From assembly GCA_016350165.1 (NCBI GenBank), contig CP066225.1:1674001-1738000 (forward strand): a stretch of DNA of 64,000 nt. Reading direction: 5' to 3'. The notes beneath the pieces were generated by a model that made no database searches, had not been told where the DNA came from, and was given only the letters and a program-made list of their open reading frames with translations. This document shows, piece after piece, positions 43,751-52,097 of the stretch; position 1 is the first letter of the stretch; every line of letters begins with the position of its first letter. A program made the translations under genes and the position numbers. This stretch comes from Planctomycetota bacterium (GTDB taxonomy: Bacteria; Planctomycetota; Phycisphaerae; Phycisphaerales; Phycisphaeraceae).

Positions 43751-44572
43751 TTACGCAATACCTTCGAGATTGCCGTAGGTCATTGCGAAGGTTTTGAAGA
43801 GCTGATCGAAGGGTTCGGGGTCGACGGCGTTGCACTGAATGGTGTCACGGCGAACGTGCGTGAAGTTTTTATACCAATTGGTGATAAAGTCATCGAGGAT
43901 TTTGATGGTTGGGATTTTGTCTTTTTCATGACCGGCTTGTTTGATTTCGAGTAAATCGTTGATGGTGCTGAGAACTTCAGTTGGCCAAGGATTGTCGATG
44001 TTTTGTACGCCTTGCATCATGGTGTTGAAGTCGAGTGATGGGAGGGTTTGGTGTTGGAGGAAGAGGTCAACGGAAGCCATGGGTATGAGGGCGTAGAAGT
44101 ATTTCTTTGGCGCGACGGTTGGTTTGAGGAGATAAGTGGTGAGCGTGGTGTTGAGGACGCCTACGTGATGCTCGCAGTAGGCGCGGTGATTGAGGTTGCC
44201 TTCGAGGGCTTTGATCGCCAGGTCAGTAAAGTCTTTATTTTCGGTGTACTTGATAGTTGAGGTGAGCCAAGTGATGTAGTTGGCGTTGGACTTGGATGCG
44301 AGACGCATTGCTTTTTTGAGATCCCAGCCAACGATGTCGTATTCTTCGTTGAGTTCGGCTTCGATGACATCGCGCATCTCACGGATGGAGATGTAGTCCT
44401 CGGTTGGACGGACGTAGATGAAGCGTACGTCGTAGTCACTATCTTCTGAATAGATACCCCAAACACGTGAGCCAGACTCGATCGCGAGGAGGATTTTTAC
44501 GTTGTGATTTTGCTCAACGCTTTTGAGACGATCTATGATCTGCTGCTTTTTGGTTTGAGATACTGCGGTCAT
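43751..44572 (-). CDS. RlaP/YcgL-type nucleotidyltransferase
   Basis: Member of the DNA polymerase beta nucleotidyltransferase superfamily, 273 residues. ATG at 44572 with GGAG seven bases upstream. The active site is clear: LAIESGSRVWGIYSEDSDYD followed by VRFIYVRPTEDYISI, with the GS motif and the paired Asp of SDYD that bind metal. Then IVGWDLKKAMRLASKSNANY, and a helical remainder. Members named RlaP have been linked to RNA repair with RNA ligases, but no ligase is present here, so the substrate is open. Minus strand; island C follows the stop codon. Confidence 0.83.
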   Translation of the reverse strand: MTAVSQTKKQQIIDRLKSVEQNHNVKILLAIESGSRVWGIYSEDSDYDVRFIYVRPTEDYISIREMRDVIEAELNEEYDIVGWDLKKAMRLASKSNANYITWLTSTIKYTENKDFTDLAIKALEGNLNHRAYCEHHVGVLNTTLTTYLLKPTVAPKKYFYALIPMASVDLFLQHQTLPSLDFNTMMQGVQNIDNPWPTEVLSTINDLLEIKQAGHEKDKIPTIKILDDFITNWYKNFTHVRRDTIQCNAVDPEPFDQLFKTFAMTYGNLEGIA

Positions 44573-44688
44573 GGTACTGCTCCAAATAATCCTATTGTGT
44601 GAGTGGATATGATCGTATGATGGAGATGTTCTTGCAAACACTGTGAATCATGCTGGGTTGATGATGTTGTTTATTAGGGTGAATTGAG

Positions 44689-45429
44689 ATGACGACGGGC
44701 AGTATTACTACTTTTGTTGTACTTGTGATTGTTATTTTTGTTGCGATTGGTGTCATGATCTGGTGGGCTTTACGTTCTAACGCAAAGCAGAAACAGGGAA
44801 AGGTTTGTGCACAAAAAGCACAGAGCCAAATGGCAATGATGTTTCTGATTTTGGGTATTGCGAATGCAGGGTTGGCGTTTGGGGAGATGGTGAATATTCG
44901 AGGGGAAATAGAACAACAGCTTCCGATTGAAATGATTGTTTGGACGCTTGGCGCGATGGTCTTTTTTGGCAAGGGGATTATGATGCTGAGCAAGCCTGTG
45001 CGCGAGACGGATTGCGTGCATGCGTATGAGTATGATTCGACGCGGTGTGGACGATGCGGATATGACGTTGAGCACATTGAATCGAAGGCTTGCCCTGAAT
45101 GTGGTTGGGAGATGAAGCGATCAGATGAGGTGCGAATAGAATCGGATATGGTTTGGCGATTTTGGAAAGGTTGGCGTATTGATTATCTGGAGCCTAGTAC
45201 GGTGAAAGATTTTTGGTTGGGTACGTTTTTACTGTTTTTGTTTTTTATCATTTTGATAGTTTTGATTTTTGCGCAATATCTTTTATACAAAGATAAGGGG
45301 ATGGATTATGCGTATTACATACCTCTTTTTGCAATACCGCTGATTGTTATGACGACGGTTTCTTTTCAAGTATTGCAGGCAGTTCGCGTGTGGCAATATG
45401 GTAAACGTGTTGCGCAAGGGATGGTCTAA
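44689..45429 (+). CDS. Zinc-ribbon membrane protein, WK.W.I.YLE family
   Basis: 246 residues; ATG at 44689 after AGGGTGA. Three helices in the first half (TTFVVLVIVIFVAIGVMIWW, AMMFLILGIANAGLAFGEM, IVWTLGAMVFFGKGIMML), then HAYEYDSTRCGRCGYDVEHI, ESKACPECGWE, the motif MVWRFWKGWRIDYLE, and two more helices (FLLFLFFIILIVLIFAQYLL, YIPLFAIPLIVMTTVSFQVL). The same architecture is found at 38274-39077 and 45801-46541. Function unknown; the ribbon is expected on the cytoplasmic side. Confidence 0.78.
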   Translation: MTTGSITTFVVLVIVIFVAIGVMIWWALRSNAKQKQGKVCAQKAQSQMAMMFLILGIANAGLAFGEMVNIRGEIEQQLPIEMIVWTLGAMVFFGKGIMMLSKPVRETDCVHAYEYDSTRCGRCGYDVEHIESKACPECGWEMKRSDEVRIESDMVWRFWKGWRIDYLEPSTVKDFWLGTFLLFLFFIILIVLIFAQYLLYKDKGMDYAYYIPLFAIPLIVMTTVSFQVLQAVRVWQYGKRVAQGMV

Positions 45430-45507
45430 CTGGTTAATAGACAAATTTGAGCAAATCAAAACTTTTATGATTTAGGATGGGTCTTAAATAATGAAAGGAG
45501 ATTTGTC

Positions 45508-45687
45508 ATGAAAAATTTTTCACTGGGAATTCTGATCGGTCTGATTGTTGCGATGAGATTTGGTGCTGCGAGGGATGCATATCGTGGTGCACGGCTGGAG
45601 GTTGTGGGAATCGAAGGGAAACGTGTCTATTTTATTGACCACAAATTGGAAGAGATACGTGTGGCGGAGCCGGGTGGCGCGGGGTAG
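45508..45687 (+). CDS. Small single-helix membrane protein (59 aa)
   Basis: Short gene with a strong ribosome site: AAAGGAG seven bases before the ATG at 45508. Sequence begins MKNFSLGILIGLIVAMRFGA, one membrane helix, then AARDAYRGARLEVVGIEGKR and VYFIDHKLEEIRVAEPGGAG, a charged soluble tail. It lies between the two zinc-ribbon family genes on the same strand, 78 bases after one and 113 before the other, so it may belong to the same functional unit. No relatives known to me. Confidence 0.7.
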   Translation: MKNFSLGILIGLIVAMRFGAARDAYRGARLEVVGIEGKRVYFIDHKLEEIRVAEPGGAG

Positions 45688-45800
45688 TAACCGGGTTTAT
45701 TCGAAGTAAATGCGCTTTAAAAGCCTGTCTGTGATGTTAAATACTGAACAAGATGATATATTAAATATCACTTGCTTCTGCTATTTCGAGGGTATGACCG

Positions 45801-46541
45801 ATGAGTATTATGTTTTTGCTGTTAATCTTTTTTCTCGTCACGATGGTTAGCGCCGGGTGGTATAGCAATCGGTATCAGAATAAGAAACAGCTGGGTGAGA
45901 TTCGTATTGAGAAACAGAAGTCGAATGCGGTTTGGTATAACCTGGTGATGGCGGTGTGGTTTGGTGTGATGGTGGTGATGAATATTTCAGCAAAGCCGGA
46001 TGAACCGATATCGTTTTTTGCTTATATGTGGTTATTTGGCGCATTGATGTTTTTAATCAGTGCTTATCAAGCGTATACGAAGCAGGCGAAGCCGATTGAT
46101 TATGTACGCGTGTATAAGAATGATCCGACAAGGTGCGGGCAATGTGGTTATGACGTTGTACATATTGAGTCGGAGCGATGTCCGGAGTGTGGGTGGGAGT
46201 TGCCGAACCTTGATGAGGTCAGATTGCAGTCGCCTGACGTTTGGAAGTGGTGGAAGAAGGGGAATTGGGAGATTGAATATCTGGAGGAGGATAACCGGAA
46301 GAAAAGTAAGAAGGGCCTAATAATTTCGGGGATACTCATTTTGATTTGTATCGGTGTGGCGGTGTGGCTGCGAACACAAAAGGATGTCGGTTGGTCTGGA
46401 TTGGTTGTACCGTTGTGGATGGCGTTCTTCTTTGTGTTGATGATGGGGATTACAGGGATCAATGCATGGCGGATGAGGCAATATTACAGGCGTACGAGAG
46501 ACGAGGTTAGTGAAGCACAAAAATGCGCAGAAAAAAACTAA
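45801..46541 (+). CDS. Zinc-ribbon membrane protein, WK.W.I.YLE family
   Basis: 246 residues, the same length as the copy at 44689. ATG at 45801 after GAGGGTATG. One N-terminal helix (MFLLLIFFLVTMVSAGWYSN), two more (YNLVMAVWFGVMVVMNIS, FFAYMWLFGALMFLISAY), then VYKNDPTRCGQCGYDVVHIE, SERCPECGWEL, VWKWWKKGNWEIEYLEE, and a final helix pair (GLIISGILILICIGVAVWL, VPLWMAFFFVLMMGITGI). Direct relative of the 44689 gene. The stop overlaps the following gene by 19 bases, suggesting coupled translation. Confidence 0.78.
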   Translation: MSIMFLLLIFFLVTMVSAGWYSNRYQNKKQLGEIRIEKQKSNAVWYNLVMAVWFGVMVVMNISAKPDEPISFFAYMWLFGALMFLISAYQAYTKQAKPIDYVRVYKNDPTRCGQCGYDVVHIESERCPECGWELPNLDEVRLQSPDVWKWWKKGNWEIEYLEEDNRKKSKKGLIISGILILICIGVAVWLRTQKDVGWSGLVVPLWMAFFFVLMMGITGINAWRMRQYYRRTRDEVSEAQKCAEKN

Positions 46542-46990
46542 CGATCATCTTGAGTATTATTGGCTTGATACTCACATCGCCCATTTGGTCATGCATTTTC
46601 CTAGGGATCATTTTTAGGGTATTCAATGTATTTCCGAGCGGGTATGTTGATGAATACCGTGCTATAAAGGTGGGCGATCCGATCGAAGTTGTTGAAGCTT
46701 ATATCCAAGGTGACAATATGTTTATTCAAGGCAGGCTGGATCGGGTGGATGGGAAGGCCATGTGGTCGGAGCAAGGTGGGCATGTACGTGAGATTAAGTC
46801 AGAAGAGTTAGTTAACAATAAATTTTTGAGTTACTTTGGCTATACGTATCCTGATGATCGATCTGCTTGGGAAATGGTGATTGTTGCGGATTTAAATCAA
46901 AATCATTTTGTGGATTTTAGTGGTGAATTTGTTGTGATCCTGATTGATAAACAAGAGAAGATTGAAGTGATTTATTTGGGTGGATCATAA
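46523..46990 (+). CDS. Membrane-anchored hypothetical protein
   Basis: 155 residues. An N-terminal anchor (LTIILSIIGLILTSPIWSCI, FLGIIFRVFNVF) is followed by an exterior domain beginning PSGYVDEYRAIKVGDPIEVV and EAYIQGDNMFIQGRLDRVDG, then DRSAWEMVIVADLNQNHFVD. The VGDPIEVVEAYI segment recalls the small beta-alpha unit of BamE/SmpA-type lipoproteins, but the match is loose. The ATG at 46523 lies inside the end of the upstream gene. Probably cotranscribed with the zinc-ribbon gene; ends at a strong terminator. Confidence 0.68.
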   Translation: MRRKKLTIILSIIGLILTSPIWSCIFLGIIFRVFNVFPSGYVDEYRAIKVGDPIEVVEAYIQGDNMFIQGRLDRVDGKAMWSEQGGHVREIKSEELVNNKFLSYFGYTYPDDRSAWEMVIVADLNQNHFVDFSGEFVVILIDKQEKIEVIYLGGS

Positions 46991-47035
46991 TTTTGGATGT
47001 TTTGAGTAAGCGGTATTGATGTTAATTTAAAGACA

Positions 47036-47087
47036 ATAAAAAACGGCGTCACGTTCTTTTGAGAAGAAGTGACGCCGTTGTTGTTTC
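47036..47087. terminator. Bidirectional terminator
   Basis: Perfect 11-bp stem AACGGCGTCAC (47042-47052) with GTGACGCCGTT (47069-47079). A-rich before and T-rich after, so it can serve genes on both strands. Confidence 0.9.
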
Positions 47088-47109
47088 CTAACTTGTGGTT
47101 AGTTGGCTT

Positions 47110-48930
47110 TTATTTACGTGGGCGATGAGCGTGTAGACGGGGGACTTCTTCGCGGGTAAGCGTGCGAAAGAGTGACCATGCTGCGGCAAGGAGGATGATT
47201 GAGAATGGAAGAGCAGCGATGATTGATGCGGCTTGGAGCGCATCGAGTCCGCCTGCAGCGAGGAGTAGTGCTGCGACTAAGCCTTCTGATATCGCCCAGA
47301 AAAGTCGCGTACCGACGGGTGGGTCGGGGTTGCCGCCTGATGCGATGATGTCGATGACCATCGATGCAGAGTCTGAGGAAGTGACGAAGAATAGAACGAT
47401 ACAGAGGGTTGCGATGCCAGCGGTTGTAACGATGAGTATTTTGGAGGTAAAGAGGCCATCAAGCATGGCGAAGAGAACGGTCGGCAAGGTATCGATTTTT
47501 TTCGTGTTATCACTGTTGATGATTGGAGCGTTGAGATATTCTGCGGCGGTGAGTTGTTGAGTTTCGGTTTGGAATGTGCCGTCATCGTTCATGAGAAGTT
47601 TGCCTTTAGCGTCTTTGATTCCTACGTTGAATTCTGGGAGGTACTCGGCTGGTAGTGTTTCACGTAGCTCAGGATTTTGAGTTTTCTGCTCGTATTCTAA
47701 GTGGTTTTGGTGTTGACGAAGTGTGGTTGAACCGAAGGCGGTCATCCAGATGATACCGACGGCTGTGGGGACGAGGAGTGTGCCGAGGATAAACTCGCGG
47801 ATGGTGCGTCCTTTGGAGATACGTGCGATGAACATGCCAACGAATGGCGACCATGAGATCCACCATGCCCAATAGAAGACGGTCCATGCGGTGGCCCAGT
47901 TGCGACCTTCTTCGGAGAAAGCGCCGGTGCGGAATGATGAAACGGGGAGGAGTTGGAGGTAGGCGCCGGTGTTGTCGAGTGTTGATGAGATGAAGGCGAT
48001 GATGCCTGACCCGACGATGACGATGAGCATGAGGATTGCGGCGAGTGCGATGTTGAGCTCAGAGAGACGACGGATGCCTGTGCCCAGTCCAGTGACGACG
48101 GAGATGGTCGCGACGGCGGTGATTGCTGCGATAATGATGAACTGAATGTTGAGTGTGATGTCTGTGCCAAAGAGGAATGAGAGGCCAGCGTTGACTTGTT
48201 GCGCGCCAATGCCGAGGGAGGTAGCGACGCCTGTGAGCGTGGCGATGATTGCTAGAACGTCGATGGCGTCGCCGGTCAGTCCCCAAACGCGATCGCCTAG
48301 GATTGGGTGAAGGATTGAGCGGAATGAGAGGGGCATGTCACGACGGAAGCCGAAGTATGCAAGGGCGAGGCCAACGACAGCGTAGAGTGCCCATGGATGA
48401 AGGCCCCAGTGGAAGATGGTGACGGCCATGGCGATGCGTTCGTTGTCGAAGCCTTCGGCGAAGCCGGGAGGTGTGCTGTTGTAATGGTAGATTGGTTCGG
48501 CAACTGACCAGAATAGGAGGCCGATGCCCATACCTGCTGAGAAGAGCATGGCGAACCATGAGAGTGTTGAGAATTCTGGGGGTTCGCCGTTTTTGGAGAG
48601 TCGGATGCGACCGAAACGTGAGAAGGCGAGCCAAAATGAGAAGAGGACGAAGCCGGTGAGTGTGAGGACGTAGAGCCAACCGACGTGTTCGCCGATCCAA
48701 TTGCGGATTGAGACGAAGAAAGTTTTAAGCTCTTCGTTGGGAACAAGGAGCGTGAGAGCAACGAGTGCGAGAACGATGAGGGCACCGACAGGGAAGACGA
48801 CGGGGTGCATTTCAAAGTGCGGGCCGAAGTTAACGGAGGGCAGTTCGGGTACTTCGACGTCTTGTGGATGCTGACTTGCGATATTGGTTTGTTGGGACGG
48901 GCGAGTAGACGACTGTTCGTCAGTGTACAT
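47110..48930 (-). CDS. BCCT-family betaine/choline/carnitine transporter
   Basis: Sodium- or proton-driven uptake of quaternary ammonium compounds, typically for osmoprotection. I start at the ATG at 48930; the frame runs open to 49029. About twelve helices, with the family signature WAWWISWSPFVGMFIARISK followed by GRTIREFILGTLLVP, and earlier WFAMLFSAGMGIGLLFWSVA. After helix 9 there is a hydrophilic segment of about 80 residues (47485-47724; QHQNHLEYEQKTQNPELRET through LMNDDGTFQTETQQLTAAEY), much longer than in typical members. The C-terminus is short and basic. Substrate not determined. Confidence 0.92.
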   Translation of the reverse strand: MYTDEQSSTRPSQQTNIASQHPQDVEVPELPSVNFGPHFEMHPVVFPVGALIVLALVALTLLVPNEELKTFFVSIRNWIGEHVGWLYVLTLTGFVLFSFWLAFSRFGRIRLSKNGEPPEFSTLSWFAMLFSAGMGIGLLFWSVAEPIYHYNSTPPGFAEGFDNERIAMAVTIFHWGLHPWALYAVVGLALAYFGFRRDMPLSFRSILHPILGDRVWGLTGDAIDVLAIIATLTGVATSLGIGAQQVNAGLSFLFGTDITLNIQFIIIAAITAVATISVVTGLGTGIRRLSELNIALAAILMLIVIVGSGIIAFISSTLDNTGAYLQLLPVSSFRTGAFSEEGRNWATAWTVFYWAWWISWSPFVGMFIARISKGRTIREFILGTLLVPTAVGIIWMTAFGSTTLRQHQNHLEYEQKTQNPELRETLPAEYLPEFNVGIKDAKGKLLMNDDGTFQTETQQLTAAEYLNAPIINSDNTKKIDTLPTVLFAMLDGLFTSKILIVTTAGIATLCIVLFFVTSSDSASMVIDIIASGGNPDPPVGTRLFWAISEGLVAALLLAAGGLDALQAASIIAALPFSIILLAAAWSLFRTLTREEVPRLHAHRPRK

Positions 48931-49280
48931 ATTGAACCTAAGTTGGCTGGTCTGCTGATTGCCTTGATCTGTAGGATAAAGTGTCCCGGAGCTAGTCGAT
49001 CCTAACGAGGCAAAATAACTTGAAAACACTTAACAGTGCTTAATTTTGGGATGGTGATCAGACCGAGCATGCTTACTTTGCAACGGGAAATTGAAGCAAA
49101 GTTTAAAAGACCATACAACTACTTCGCTGTATTAGAAAATCATATAACAAGCGATCGAAGCTATTTTACTGAAAATAATAGCATATTACCAATCGGCGTA
49201 ATTGATATGCCTTACGTATATGATATGACATGCCGTGTAAATTGACTATTTTTACAGCGGTATTCGATTCATCTAATCGA
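48931..49280. other. Intergenic region upstream of the BCCT gene
   Basis: Holds the BCCT promoter and the end of the decarboxylase pair. A short plus-strand frame at 49036-49245 starts with TTG and has no support. A weak TGTAAA/TTTACA hairpin lies near 49235-49256. Confidence 0.35.
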
Positions 49281-50138
49281 TTAATAGCCTTTGAAGATTG
49301 GCGATCGTTTTTCGAAGAATGCACTGAGGCCTTCGATGTAGTCGTTTGATCGGTAGGCGCGACGGCGAATTGCGGCGAGATGTTCGGCTTGATCCGTTGT
49401 AATGGCAGTTGCATCACGAAGCATATTCATCTCGGTTTTTACAGCGTTTACACAAAGCGGGGCGACGGTTTTAAGTTGTTCAGCAAACTCGCGTGTTTTT
49501 GAATGAAGGTTCTTAGACAGAACGATGCGATTGACGAAGCCGAATTGTTGAGCGGTTTGCGCGTTGATGGGTTTGGCGAGGAGGAAGATTTCTTTGAGCA
49601 TATGATCTGGGAATGCGTGGATGAAATTAGCGACGCCGACGAGGTTGTGTGGAATGCCTAGTTTTACAGGTGTTATGGCGAAAGTGACGTCATTGGTAGC
49701 AATGATGAAATCACAGCACGCAGCGAGATCGCAGCCTGCACCCCAGACGGAGCCTTGTATAGCGCAGATGACAGGGAGGTGCGAATTGCGGATCTGCCGA
49801 GTGAGTTGACGATAGGATTCTTCCCAGATGAGCGGATCGGATTTTTGATCGGTTGGGAAGTCGTGTATGTCGTGGCCAGCGGACCAGACGAAGCGACTGT
49901 GATGTTTATGCTGATCATCATCGGGGATATCGATGGGTGAAGCTTGAATGACGACAACACGGCAATCGGATTGTTCGCATTCAATGAAGGCTTGAAGCAT
50001 TGCGGAGCTAAACTGTTCGCTGAAACGATTGCGATGTTTGTAATCGTTCATGGTTATGTAGCCGACTTGATCTTCGATTGAAAGTTCGACAACACCCATG
50101 CTTGTTGTGGGTGATTTTTCTTTTGATGGCTGAATCAT
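49281..50138 (-). CDS. Enoyl-CoA hydratase superfamily, methylmalonyl-CoA decarboxylase-like (second of a tandem pair)
   Basis: 285 residues, crotonase fold. The ATG at 50138 follows the stop of the upstream paralogue with no gap (TAAATG). Compared with E. coli ScpB/YgfG: RFVWSAGHDIHDFPTDQKSD matches the SAGHDIHELP loop, VICAIQGSVWGAGCDLAACC the oxyanion hole, and FAITPVKLGIPHNLVGVANF the TPVNLGVPYNLVG segment; the end (GLSAFFEKRSPIFKGY) also matches. Expected reaction: methylmalonyl-CoA to propionyl-CoA. N-terminal 15 residues are extra. It differs from its twin at several active-site-adjacent positions, so the substrates may have diverged. Confidence 0.83.
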   Translation of the reverse strand: MIQPSKEKSPTTSMGVVELSIEDQVGYITMNDYKHRNRFSEQFSSAMLQAFIECEQSDCRVVVIQASPIDIPDDDQHKHHSRFVWSAGHDIHDFPTDQKSDPLIWEESYRQLTRQIRNSHLPVICAIQGSVWGAGCDLAACCDFIIATNDVTFAITPVKLGIPHNLVGVANFIHAFPDHMLKEIFLLAKPINAQTAQQFGFVNRIVLSKNLHSKTREFAEQLKTVAPLCVNAVKTEMNMLRDATAITTDQAEHLAAIRRRAYRSNDYIEGLSAFFEKRSPIFKGY

Positions 50139-50951
50139 TTAATAGCCCTTGAAATTTGGTTCACGTTTTTCATGGAAAGCATTGATGCCTTCTTGGAAAT
50201 CTACGGAGCGGAAGGCTTCACGACGGAGCATTTGAATATGTTCGAAGTCGTCGGCGGAGATGTTCATTGCATCGGAGAGTTTTGCGAGCTCGGCTTTGAG
50301 TACACGAATGCAGAGCGGAGCCATGGATGCGACACGTGCGGCAAGATGTTTTGTTTCACGTTCAAGTTGATCGGGCTCGACGAGTTTGTTGACGAGCCCA
50401 AAATTGTGAGCTTTTTCAACAGGGAGTGGCTGAGCTGTCATGAACATTTCTTTGACGATATGTGTGGGGAGGCAGCCGAGGAAGTGAGAGACGCCGACGG
50501 TGTTGTATGGGAGCCCGAGTTTGGCTGGTGTGATAGCGAAGGTTACGTTTGTTGTTGCGACGATCATATCGCAGCTGACTGCGAGGTCGCACGCCCCACC
50601 CCAGACGGTGCCATCGATTTGAGCAATGACGGGCGTGAGTGAATGACGGACTTTACGAAGTAATGTGACGTATGGAACGTTCCAAGTGACAGGATCTTGT
50701 TTATCGGTCGGTATTTCTTTGACATTGTGGCCAGCGGACCAGACGCCGGGCTTTTTATTGCCTGTGTTTGCACGAAGGATGATGACACGTACGTGCTGAT
50801 GTTCACAGGCGTCGAAGGCGTGGAGCAATTGTTGAATGAGTTCGGTTGAAAGGCAGTTGCGTTTTGTGGGGTCGTTGAGCGAGAGGGTTGCGATGTGGTG
50901 TTCAATTTTCATTTCGATGAGTGACATTGGGAAGTCTCTCTTATTGGGCAT
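50139..50951 (-). CDS. Enoyl-CoA hydratase superfamily, methylmalonyl-CoA decarboxylase-like (first of a tandem pair)
   Basis: 270 residues from the ATG at 50951; an ATG at 50927 following GAGAG is an alternative. Close to ScpB/YgfG throughout: VWSAGHNVKEIPTDKQDPVT, IDGTVWGGACDLAVSCDMIV, FAITPAKLGLPYNTVGVSHF, IVKEMFMTAQPLPVEKAHNF, and the ending EGINAFHEKREPNFKGY. Note SAGHN rather than SAGHD at the loop. The second gene begins directly at its stop codon. Tandem duplication of this decarboxylase is unusual in my experience. No mutase or CoA-transferase genes are adjacent. Confidence 0.85.
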   Translation of the reverse strand: MPNKRDFPMSLIEMKIEHHIATLSLNDPTKRNCLSTELIQQLLHAFDACEHQHVRVIILRANTGNKKPGVWSAGHNVKEIPTDKQDPVTWNVPYVTLLRKVRHSLTPVIAQIDGTVWGGACDLAVSCDMIVATTNVTFAITPAKLGLPYNTVGVSHFLGCLPTHIVKEMFMTAQPLPVEKAHNFGLVNKLVEPDQLERETKHLAARVASMAPLCIRVLKAELAKLSDAMNISADDFEHIQMLRREAFRSVDFQEGINAFHEKREPNFKGY

Positions 50952-51125
50952 ATTGAATCAGTTAACGGACCGAGGAGGTCGTGTGATTCTAGGCGCGTGT
51001 ATGGTTGGTTTCGGTTGAATTAGTTGAGGTATTGATGGGGGGATGTATGCGGTTATAGCCGATGTTTGATGTTGAGGTGGAAGTTGGATTGTAACACGCC
51101 TATGGTTGGGATTTAGGTGCGATAA

Positions 51126-52040
51126 ATGGCCAAAAATAAGGAAAAATTAGAGGATTTTGTTTTTCGATTATCGATACTGGGGGCTTTGTTTTATGCACTG
51201 GTGGGGATTGGCTGGGGCGTGGCGATTGGGTCGAACATTATTTTGTTTGATGGGCTGTATTCGATTTTGGGCGTGACGCTGACGAGCTTAGCTTTATATG
51301 TGAATACACTGGCGAGGAAGCCGGAGGATAAACGGTTTCCATTTGGACGACAGCAACTGATTCCGTTTGCGTTATCAATGAGATCTGGTGTGCTACTGTT
51401 TTTGTGTTTGTACGCAGGGATTAGTGCGCTGCTGAATATGCTTTCGGGAGGCCATGAGGTGAATGCGAAGTCAGCAACGTTGTATGCGACACTATCAACT
51501 TCGGGGTGTTTGATTGTTTGGTTGCTACTGCGAGGGGTTCAGCGGAAGAGTGGCAGTGAGATGGTGAAGGTGGAGAGCCATCAATGGTTGCTGGATACGA
51601 TGCTGAGTGCGGCTGTATTGATTGGATTCTTGATTGATCTAGCGATACAACCAACGCGATGGGCATGGTTGAGTTTATATATTGACTCGGGAATGGTTTT
51701 GCTAGCTTGTATGGTGTTTGCGCCGATGCCGTTGGTGCAGATGTTGAAGGGGGTTGGCGAGTTATTGATGATTGGGTTGAGCCATGAGATGAGGGAGCGT
51801 GTGGATGAGACTGTGAGGGATGTGTTGAAAGCGTATGACGTGAAGACGTATGTACTAAGGGCGACGAAGGGTGGGGACATGGTGACGGTGGAGTTGGATA
51901 TTGTTTTACCGCGAGAGTATGAGATTGGGACGGTTGAGAAGCTAGATGAGGTGAGGGAGAAGATTGAGCAATCGCTTGGTTTTTTGACGGGGACATTGTG
52001 GTTATCAGTGACGTTTACTGGTGATGAGAAGTGGGTATAG
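51126..52040 (+). CDS. Cation diffusion facilitator-like transporter
   Basis: 304 residues, six membrane helices, then a short cytoplasmic domain. It resembles the COG3965 branch of CDF proteins: GSNIILFDGLYSILGVTLTS (helix 2 with a reduced metal motif), then ARKPEDKRFPFGRQQLIPFA, matching the usual ...DKRHPFGY.. loop, and VKVESHQWLLDTMLSAAVLI with the H-x3-D pair of helix 5. The C-terminal domain (VELDIVLPREYEIGTVEKLD) corresponds to the CDF cytoplasmic dimerisation part. Probably exports a divalent metal; which one is unknown. Short spacing to a convergent terminator. Confidence 0.83.
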   Translation: MAKNKEKLEDFVFRLSILGALFYALVGIGWGVAIGSNIILFDGLYSILGVTLTSLALYVNTLARKPEDKRFPFGRQQLIPFALSMRSGVLLFLCLYAGISALLNMLSGGHEVNAKSATLYATLSTSGCLIVWLLLRGVQRKSGSEMVKVESHQWLLDTMLSAAVLIGFLIDLAIQPTRWAWLSLYIDSGMVLLACMVFAPMPLVQMLKGVGELLMIGLSHEMRERVDETVRDVLKAYDVKTYVLRATKGGDMVTVELDIVLPREYEIGTVEKLDEVREKIEQSLGFLTGTLWLSVTFTGDEKWV

Positions 52041-52074
52041 AAAAAGGCCACACTCGCGAGGAGTGCGGCCTTGT
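52040..52074. terminator. Bidirectional terminator
   Basis: AAGGCC-CACTC (52044-52055) pairs with GAGTG-GGCCTT (52061-52072) with one mismatch; A-run on the left gives a T-run for the minus-strand gene. Confidence 0.83.
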
Positions 52075-52097
52075 AGGTTTTAGGATGTTGTTTTGTA

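Noticed and set aside
49036-49245. Plus-strand open frame of 69 codons starting with TTG
   Set aside because: No ribosome site and it lies in the promoter region of the BCCT gene.
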